A stretch of 64,000 nt of DNA from Lactarius indigo. Its lineage: Eukaryota > Basidiomycota > Agaricomycetes > Russulales > Russulaceae. Numbering within the stretch: position 1 is the first letter of the stretch; the number at the start of each line of letters is the position of its first letter. The stretch covers positions 1 through 64,000 of the forward strand of contig JAFKAC010000011.1 of NCBI GenBank assembly GCA_025766275.1. The letters are read 5' to 3'. The position numbers were made by a program, and so were the translations under genes. The notes below the pieces were generated by a model, which was not told the origin of the DNA, searched no databases, and was given only the letters and a program-made list of their open reading frames with translations. This document shows positions 55,731-64,000 of the stretch, piece by piece.

Positions 55731-58700
55731 ACCCATCGGCCTGGGTGAGGGCAGTTAATTGTAACAGTGTAATCATGACTCGCTATCGATCTATGAGAGT
55801 TCCAGTATCGATTCGCACCAGTTACGCAATGGCCGACATACGAGCACTAGTCGATTCAGGAGCAACCCATTGCTTCATGAAACCCTCCTTCGCAAAAAGG
55901 ATGGGACTTGGGACCAAATTACTCGACATCCCAAAGAAAATATGGAACATTGACAATACGGAAAACAAGTCGGGGCGTATCACCCATTATACAGACGTTG
56001 ATGTCCAAACTAAAGGCATTCATAAGGAAATCCGTTTCCTCATTACAGACATTGGAAATGAGGATATCGTGCTAGGATATCCCTGGCTTGCTATCTACGA
56101 TCCGCATATCAAATGGTCACAAGCGGCTATTCACGAAGATATGCTCCCTATCATTATTCGTTCCACTAATCCTTACGTCAAAACCACACCAACAATGGCC
56201 GCAATCACCGTCCAAGACGAGGACTATGAAGTTATACACTCCTGTGTTGTCACAGACGAACAACGACAACAATTTGAGGAGGGGTGCCGGATTAGAGCCA
56301 CTGCCACTGACCTCGCTATTGCCGCTCAACAATACACTACCAAAGCTGAGTTACCCCCCGAGTATTGCGAATTCGAACGTCTCTTCAGTGAAGAAGCATC
56401 GGACAGGTTTCCGCCCAGCAGGCCCTGGGATCACGCCATCGAATTCAAACCAGGAACAGCCGACGCTATAGACTGCAAGATATACCCTATGACTCAAGAA
56501 GAAGACAAGAAGTTACGCGAATGGATCGACGAACAATTAAAGAAAGGGTACATACGACCCTCCAAGTCCCCATATGCGTCGTCCTTCTTCTTTATCAAAA
56601 AGAAGGACGGTAAGTTACGACCCGTTCAAGACTATCGAAGAATCAACGCGGTTACCATCCGCAACCAATATCCGCTCCCCCTCATTTCTGATCTCATCAC
56701 CGACCTCAGCAACGCCCACATCTATACAAAACTTGACGTTAGATGGGGCTACAACAACATACGTATCAAAGAGGGAGACGAGGAAAAGGCGGCGTTCAAA
56801 ACACGATACGGATTATTCGAACCAACGGTGATGTTCTTCGGCTTAACAAACTCCCCTGCGACGTTCCAGACCATGATGAACTTCATCTTCAGGGACGTCA
56901 TCGCAAAACATGAAAAACGCGGCACAGTTATTCGGGTCTACATGGATGACATCGGTATCGCTACAGGACTTAATCACTCCTTACCCGACCACATCGAAGC
57001 AGTCAAGGATGTCCTCCGTGTGTCCGCGGAGCATGACCTGTATTATAAGCTTGAGAAATGCCTCTTCCACTCCCCGCGTATGGATTACCTGGGGGTAATC
57101 CTTGAAAAGGGGGTGACACGCATGGACCCCGTCAAAATTTCGGGCATTAAAGACTGGCCTACGCCAACCAAAGTTAAGGACGTCCGCTCTTTCCTGGGTT
57201 TTTGCAATTTTTACCGACCCTTTATACGAGGATTCGCAACCAAAGCACGACCTCTTAACAAACTTACACGAAAAGACACTGAGTGGCATTGGGGAACGGA
57301 AGAAGAGAAAGCGTTCCAAGACCTCAAAACCCTTGTCACTAGCGAACCTGTCCTCGCACACCCGGATCTTACCCAGCAATTCGAACTAGAGGTTGACGCA
57401 TCAGGATTTGCGACGGGAGCCGTTCTTCTACAACGCAAAGCAGACGGCAAACGACACCCCATCGGCTACTACTCATCCACCCTCAATGAAGCCGAGCGAA
57501 ACTACGACATTTACGACCTTGAACTTTTGGCAATCGTTAAGGCCCTCCGCCACTGGAGACCCCTTCTGGCGGGTTCCCCTCACAAAATTAAAGTATTCTC
57601 CGACCACCTCAATCTGCAATACTGGAAATCACCCCAGAAGATCAGCAGACGTGTGGCTAGGGAAGTACTCGAACTCTCAGAATACGACTTTGAGATTCAT
57701 CACATTAAGGGAACCTCTAATAGACGCGCCGACGCATTATCACGAAGACCAGACTACAATCAAGGGGAAAACGACAACGAAGGGGTAACCGTGTTACCAG
57801 AAAGCGTCTTTGCACGCGCCACTACGCTGGAAGAACCACGACATCCACATTGGAGACCGGAGATCTTACCGGTCGAAATGACCCCGGAACATCCAATTTA
57901 CGAGCAAGACATAGCTAAGTTAAAACCCTGGGTTGACGCTCATAAACTAAAAGATATTGAAGGAACGTGGTACAAAGATGGGCGCCGAGTGGTCACCGGC
58001 GGCATCCATGATAAACGCACCATCATCGCTGCGCACCACGACTCTCCTGTCTACGGTCATCCCGGTATTAAGCGGACTCTTCAGCTCACTGAACGGCATT
58101 ACTGGTGGCCCCAGATGAAGAATGACGTCACAGACTACGTCAAAGGCTGCGCAGAATGCCAGCGGCACAAAGTCAACCTCCGCCCCATTAGAGCGCCCCT
58201 ACAACCTATCTATCCAAAACCAGAAGCCCTGCCATTCGAGACTATTGCAGTGGACTTTATTACCAAACTCCCCATCTCTCGGGGATACGACTCTATTCTA
58301 ACGATAACAGATCACGATTGTACCAAAGCCGCCGTCTTCATCCCCTGCAATGAGGAGATAACGGCAGAGGGGACGGCAGCCCTGTACGTTTCTCACGTCT
58401 TCCCACGATTCGGACTCCCCTCGCGTGTTATCAGTGATCGAGATCCCCGCTTCGCATCCAAGTTTATGCGAGAGATATGTAAAATCCTTGGCATCAGCCA
58501 AAATATCTCAACCGCCTATCACCCCAGAACCGATGGCCAATCAGAACGGACGAACCAATGGCTAGAACAATACCTCCGCTTCTGGGTAAATGAGCGACAA
58601 GACGACTGGGTCCGTTACCTACCTATGGCGGAATTCACGCATAACAATTGGCCCAACGAAACCACAAGGGAATCCCCTTTCTTCCTCCTGTCTGGGTTCA

Positions 58701-60508
58701 ATCCTCGCGCTGATTGGACCGATAGGCCTTCCCCTATCCCACAGGTGTCACTAAGACTAGACCAATTCAAGCAAGCACGACAACGCGCCTTTTCTTGTAT
58801 GCTCCGGGCGCAAAAATCATGGGTCAAGCACAAAGATACGCCCAGATTCAAGGAAGGAGACCTCGTGTGGCTAGAAGGACGCCACTTACGCACTCACCAA
58901 CCAACCGCGAAATTAGCTGCAAAACGCCACGGACCCTTTAAGGTCATCCAGGTGATGTCCCCCGTCAACTATCGCCTCGAACTTCCCACGCAGTGGAGCA
59001 TCCACGATGTTTTCCACATAGATCTTCTCACACCTTATCGTGAAACACCCACGCACGGACCAAATTATCAGCGCCCACCACCTGATTTGGTCGATAACGA
59101 AGAAGAATACGAGGTCGAGAAGATTCTAGATTCTCGGCGGTTCGGCAGAAGACGCCGGCTCCAATACCTTGTCAAGTGGAAGGGCTATCCGGACTCAGAC
59201 AATCAATGGATAGATAAGGATGACGTGTTCGCCGATGAAGCCGTTCGGGACTTCAAACATTCAAACCCCGACAGAGAAACACATATAAGGATGGCATTCT
59301 GTCGTGATGAGTCCCCATCTCCCATTCACTCCATGTCCTCTACTCGACGCAATGACCAGCTCGCACTCCTCTCCACCCTTGTCAACGACTCCTCCGCCAC
59401 GCTTGTTAACCCCGACACCACCGACAACACCGCAACCGCTGGAGTTGCAGTTGGAGGCCGTACCCCCATGCAGCATGAGGAAGACGGCCCTATCACTAGT
59501 GAAGAACTGTACCAGACATTGCAACGATTCCCTATGCCCGTACAGGGAACTCTTGACGACGATCCAGCAGCAACTCAACCAACACCTCCGCAGCCAATGT
59601 ACGCCCTCACAAACCCCGACACCGGTGAGCCCGAAGTCTTCCTCACCGAAGACGAGCTTTTTCGGCTTCAAGCAGCTGTCCCGCGCGGTGAAACCACCCG
59701 ACGCCATGAAGAAGTACGAACAAGAATGGAAGGAGACGGCGGCGCGGTGGCAGCAGGAGCAACTGCATATCGCCGCCTGCCGACGCCGGATGATGAAGGA
59801 GCGAAAGGAGTACTGGACGAAGATGAGGATGAAGACGAGCTTGGAGACCATTACCCCATCAGGCACGCATTCCTTAACCATGAATTCTACGCTGAAGATC
59901 CAGCCGCCACTCCCTACCTCGTCGACGCAGCGGGGGGGCCTTTACACAGGGGACGAGTCGCCGTGGCACAAGCGGCTCGTTATACACCAATGGGCGAACG
60001 AGACCCAGCAACAAGGGCCGTCGTCCCTGAAGGGTTCCGGGTCAATAGAGGACCCGATTACATTCCGTTCCCGATCAAGCTCCCCAATGGACCGACAGTA
60101 CAAGCCTCCCACGTACAGGTTATCCGAGGAGGAGACCCCTTCGTACTCGGACTAGCTCCGGGGTCTGGTTTCCTCTATGGGAAACCCCTCTACGCCACCC
60201 CCCATCTCCTGAAGAACAATCGCGCAGTCATCCCTCACGAGGAGTACTTCATGCTCCGCGACCGACACCCCACCGACTTGCTGCTTATGCGCATTGGGGA
60301 CGTCACCCTCACACAAGAACTGCGCCGGTTCCGACAATTCGCCTTTGCCGAGGACCAACTAGAAAAGCGCATTCGGCAACTGCAGATGGAAAGGGAGATG
60401 GTGACGACGGACAAAAAGGACAGTCTTTATCGTCTGGAGCGCGCTAACATACTGGCGAGGATGGAAGATGAAGCAGAACGGATGAGGCAGGAATCGGTGG
60501 CGGATTAG
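55713..60508 (+). CDS. Element B pol: protease, RT, RNase H, integrase, chromodomain and a long C-terminal extension
   Basis: One uninterrupted frame (55640-60508). Protease ALVDSGATHCFM; reverse transcriptase with KKDGKLRPVQDYRRINAVT and the VYMDDIGIA catalytic box; RNase H (LEVDASGFATGAVL, YDLELLAIVKAL, SDHLNLQYW); H2C2 integrase finger (HPGIKRTLQLTERHYW, CAECQRHK); integrase Asp, Asp, Glu in VDFITKLP, VISDRDPRFASKF and DGQSERTNQWLEQY; GPY/F (HGPFKVIQVMSPVNYRLELP); chromodomain (YEVEKILDSRRF, YLVKWKGYPDSDNQWI) at about residue 1156. About 400 further residues follow, an unusual length: an acidic stretch, RHAFLNHEFYAEDPAATPYL, YTPMGERDPATRAVVPEGFR, and a C-terminal coiled coil. Looks functional. 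Confidence 0.92.
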
Positions 60509-60540
60509 TGAGGTGGGCCTCACTCCTGAAAAGGGGGTGA

Positions 60541-61049
60541 TGTTACGGTACGGACTTGGTGACTCATTGCACACGACTCATGACCGGTTATGACTACGGT
60601 CCGGTATCAGTATTAGTCATGGACTCTTACATCGTATCAGTCAGCATGGTAGTTCGCATGTGATTGTGACTCATGTATGACTCATTCCTAGGATAGCTGT
60701 ACTAGGGTTCGAGCTAGTTACGCTACTGGTTACTTACCATTCCAGCGGCGCTTTAAAGCCCGCGTGTATTTGTATAAGTAGTCGACTCGGAAGACCAAGA
60801 GTCCCCATCTTGGTCTTCTTCAATCCACCACTTGACTCGCCTTCTGTTTGCCTTAGTCTCGAACTAAGTGTGCCTCCGCTTGTATCCGCCAAGGGATACT
60901 CCTTCTTCATCTTTTAGCTGCAGCGTGCGCCTAGAGGCCCCTGTTCAGCTCGCGTTGGGTTGACACGTGATCCCCATTCGCCTATCTTTCGCTAAGTCGA
61001 TTACGCCTCTCTCAAGTCCAAGTCGGACTAACGCTGGTGGAGCGTAACA
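60541..61049 (+). repeat. 3' LTR of element B
   Basis: 509 bp, no difference from the 5' LTR found on reading. Preceded by the polypurine tract gaaaaggggg at 60528-60537. Confidence 0.92.
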
Positions 61050-61054
61050 ATGAA

Positions 61055-63908
61055 GAACTGTGGCATCTACCGACTTATGCCTAAAGAGGCTGACGCACTC
61101 AAGGAGTACATTTCCGAGCACCTACGAAAAGGTTACATCCGACCATCCAAGTCCCCCATGGCCTCCCCCTTCTTCTTTGTCGACAAGAAGGATGGAAAAC
61201 TCCGACCGGTACAAGACTACCGGGCCCTGAACGACATTACAATCAAGAACGCAGCACCTCTACCCCTTATTCCCGAGTTAATCGACAAACTTCACAATGC
61301 GCGTTATTTTACCAAGTTAGATATTCGTTGGGGGTACAACAATATCCGTATCCGAGAAGGCGATGAACACAAGGCAGCCTTCAAAACCTCCTTAGGTCTT
61401 TTCGAGCCGACCGTAATGACATTCGGTCTCTGCAATGCCCCAGCAACGTTCCAAACGTTCATGAACCAAGTTTTCGAGTCCCTGATCGACGGTGGACATG
61501 TAGTAGTCTACCTGGACGACATCCTGATCTTCACGGAAGATATCTCCTCCCTTACAGCGTTGACACACGATGTGCTTCAACGGCTGGAACATCATGACCT
61601 CTATCTGAAACCTGAGAAGTGCGTGTTTGCACAAACCTCTGTTGAATACCTTGGCATCGTCATTTCCAATGGCCAAGTATCCATGGATCCCGCAAAAGTT
61701 GCTGGGATCACCGAGTGGCCTACCCCGCGAACAGTCAAACAAGTCCAAGCCTTCCTAGGCTTCTGCAACTTTTACCGGCGATTTATCAAAGATTACTCTA
61801 CCATCGCCCGACCTCTCTTCGACCTAACCAAGAAAGACGTACCTTTTTCTTGGGGTACCCCGGCAGAAAGCGCTTTCCGCACTCTGATCAAATGCTTCAC
61901 GGAAGCTCCTGTCCTGGCCCTCCCCGACCATTCCAAGCCCTTCCGACTCATCACCGACGCCAGTGACTTCGCCACGGGCGCAGTCCTTGAACAACCTGAT
62001 GCCTTGTACCAATGGCACCCCGTTGCCTTTCTATCGAAATCTCTCCTTCCCGCTGAACGACACTACGAGATTTGCGATAAGGAACTCTTGGCTATTATTC
62101 ATGCCCTTCATGCCTTCCGACACTACTTCGAGGGACGTAGTGATTCCACCGAAATCTGGTCCGACCACAACAACCTGGCCTACTTCATGACGAAGCAGAA
62201 ACTTTCCCGTCGACAAGCGCGGTGGGCGCTTTTCCTCTCTCGTTTCCAGTTCATCATCATCCACAAGCCTGGTGTTCAGAACAAGTCTGATGCACTGTCC
62301 CGGCGTCCAGACCATAAAAAGGGGATAGCGGATGAAGATGAAAAACGAGTGCTCCTGGACACAAAATTTTTCTCGGTTAATGCAGTACAAAGAACTGCAG
62401 TTAACATTCACGGTGATAACACTCTTCGACAACGCATCCGAGACACACACACCTACGACAATGAAGTCAGCACAGCCCTAGAAACCCTCTTGAAGAATGG
62501 CCCCCGTTCCTTAACCAAGGGGCTAGAAGAGTGGAACTTAGAAGATGGAGTCATCTTATTCCGAGGACAAATCTATGTACCCAAAGACGACAACTTACGA
62601 AGAGACATCGTAACTCAGTATCACGACCACATCGCCACAGGACATCCAGGGCGATGGAAGACTTACGAACTCCTGTCCCGAGACTTTTGGTGGCCAGGGA
62701 TGTCGACGTTTGTCAAAGAATACGTCGATGGATGTGCCACCTGCCAATCCACGAAAATCAAACCACGAACCCAAGTACCTCTGCAACCCAATGCTATTCC
62801 CGAAGAAATCTGGGGAACCATTACAATGGACTTCATCACCGACCTCCCCTCCTCCCACAACTACGACTCATTGTTCGTAGTTGTTGACCGACTCAGTAAA
62901 GCAGTAGTCATTTCCCCATGTAACAAGACCATCACAGCAGATGAAACTGCTCGACTTTACCTGGAAAACGTCTGGAGACGTACCGGCTTACCCCGACAAG
63001 TTATTTCCAACAGAGGCCCTCAGTTTGCATCAAAAGTAATGCAAGAAATCTGGAATAAATTAGGAGTCAAATCTACCCTGTCCACGGCTTTCCATCCGCA
63101 AACGGATGGAGAAACCGAACACGTAAATCAAGAACTCGAACAGTACCTCCGTGTCTTCTGTAACTTCCAACAAGACAACTGGGTAGACCTAATCCCGTTC
63201 ATGGAATTCGCGCACAACACACGTCAGCACAGTGCAACTCACAAGTCACCCTTTGAAGTGTGGTATGGGTACAATCCAGAGTTCATTCCCCCCATCCACT
63301 TCAATAGTAAGATACCCGCAGCCGAAGAAAGACTAAATGCGTTGAACTGAATCCACTCCGAAGTCACTGCAGCCCTCAAGGTCGCTGCAGAAGTAATGAG
63401 AAATTCCAAGTCAATCACAATCCCTCACAAGTTCAATGAAGGCGACCTAGTCTGGCTGGAAGGGACTAATATCCATACTACCCACCCCAAAGCTAAACTC
63501 ACCCCACAACACCATGGTCCTTTCAAAGTCCTATCTTCCTGGGGAGTTAACTGCAAACTCCAACTCCCAAAGGCATGGCGAATCCACCCAGTCTTCCATA
63601 ATTCCTTGATCTCCCCGTACAAAGAGAACACCACGCATGGCCCTAACTTCACCCGACCGCCCCCTGAAATTGTCCAAGGGGAAGACGAACACTATGAAGT
63701 GGAAAGCGTCCTGCAGTCAAAAGTATCGCCCAACAAGAAAGGCATACTGTATTTGATCAAATGGAAGGGGTATCCCGACTCCGAGAATTCCTGGCTCCCG
63801 GCCTCTCAAATGTCCCACACCCAAGATCTTGTCCAGCGCTTCCACAAGGACAACCCCTCCGCCCCTCGACCAAAGACCATTAGTGCTCGTGGAATAGCAC
63901 GACGCTAA
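61055..63908 (+). pseudogene. Element C pol, part 2: RT, RNase H, integrase, chromodomain; inactivated
   Basis: Continues the pol frame split by element B. Reverse transcriptase with VYLDDILIF; RNase H (RLITDASDFATGAVL, CDKELLAIIHAL, WSDHNNLAY); H2C2 finger (HPGRWKTYELLSRDFWW, CATCQSTK); integrase with MDFITDLP and GETEHVNQELEQY, but VISNRGPQFASK has Asn (codon 63009-63011) where the second catalytic Asp belongs. TGA at 63348-63350, then the same frame continues with the GPY/F region and chromodomain (YEVESVLQSKVSP, YLIKWKGYPDSENSWLPASQ) to TAA at 63908. No long C-terminal extension, unlike family B. Confidence 0.88.
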
Positions 63909-63919
63909 AAAGGGGATAC

Positions 63920-64000
63920 TGTCACGAACCTATAACCTGGTCGTGACTCAAGGGCGCTTAGGACCGGTCCGCGACGGCCCGGTCTTATGTAATCACCTTC
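63920..64000 (+). repeat. 3' LTR of element C, cut by the window edge
   Basis: Begins TGTCACGAACC after the polypurine tract aaaaaggggata (63907-63918). Its first 81 bases match the 5' LTR at 46905 with one difference (gcgctt versus gcactt), a CpG site. Confidence 0.88.

Larger units (their letters stand above)
53231..61049 (+). mobile_element. Element B: young, full-length chromovirus, 7.8 kb
   Basis: Two 509-bp LTRs that read as identical, a perfect target duplication ATGAA (53226-53230, 61050-61054), primer site, gag, pol and polypurine tract. The integrase, reverse transcriptase and protease catalytic residues are all present. The only apparent lesion is a TGA in gag at 55260. Inserted into pol of element C between protease and reverse transcriptase. 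The youngest insertion in the nest. Confidence 0.93.
46905..64000 (+). mobile_element. Element C: chromovirus with a long AUG-free polycistronic leader
   Basis: 5' LTR 46905-47590, ORF1-ORF3, gag, pol interrupted at 53231 by element B and resuming at 61050, then a polypurine tract and the start of the 3' LTR at 63920, which runs off the window. Inserted in RNase H of element A. Excluding B, the element is about 9.9 kb or longer, large for a fungal Ty3/gypsy because of about 3.1 kb between primer site and gag. Pol has one TGA and an integrase Asp to Asn change, so this copy is probably dead. Confidence 0.88.

Noticed and set aside
1..64000. tRNA, rRNA and other structured RNA genes
   Set aside because: None was recognised by eye. 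Short tRNAs could be missed; a tRNAscan or Rfam search would settle it.

Overview
The window is nuclear DNA of a filamentous basidiomycete, almost certainly an Agaricomycete. The evidence is the short introns (about 45-70 bp, GT-AG), a copper radical oxidase, a LysM protein, a fungal CSC1-type channel, and mobile DNA typical of mushroom genomes (chromovirus Ty3/gypsy elements, hAT, KDZ, LINE). I cannot name the species.

Host gene block, 1-21.0 kb. Compact and mostly housekeeping: a doubtful gene tail (1-550), a membrane-anchored copper radical (glyoxal-type) oxidase (-), mitochondrial peptide chain release factor 1 (-), the NEDD8-activating enzyme regulatory subunit ULA1 (+), the DNA2 nuclease-helicase (-), a FAF2-like UAS/UBX protein (+), myosin essential light chain (-), a probable Pba1/PAC1-like proteasome assembly chaperone (-), a CSC1/RSN1-type (DUF221) cation channel (+), a secreted two-LysM protein (+), and an unidentified coding region (-). 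Two divergent pairs share start-to-start spacers under 50 bp. Several of these genes carry single-base frame breaks with otherwise perfect coding signal. That looks more like residual assembly indels than gene death, but the sequence alone cannot decide.

Repeat block, 21.3-64 kb. First comes the 5' half of a LINE, holding a solo LTR. It is cut off by a 6.5-kb hAT element with many introns and long G-rich tracts. The other side of the hAT is a truncated KDZ transposase. From 34.5 kb on, LTR retrotransposons are nested four deep. An old reverse copy of family B (B'), holding three solo LTRs, was hit by family A; A was hit by family C; C was hit by a young full-length family B copy with 509-bp LTRs that read as identical and a perfect ATGAA target duplication.

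The most interesting biology is in the three chromovirus families. All three appear to self-prime: 10-11 nt at the predicted transcript start are complementary to the primer-binding site just after the LTR. All have a GGRTTTT slippery heptamer in the gag zero frame exactly at the gag/pol overlap. Families A and B lack an ATG at the beginning of gag and have a GTG at the same distance from the primer site. Family C has a leader of about 3.3 kb with no ATG in any frame, yet this leader carries three long, protein-like ORFs with no methionine at all. They are separated by hairpins with a shared CGAGTG loop, and the last one overlaps the gag start as ATGA. This looks like an undescribed polycistronic, non-AUG translation design.
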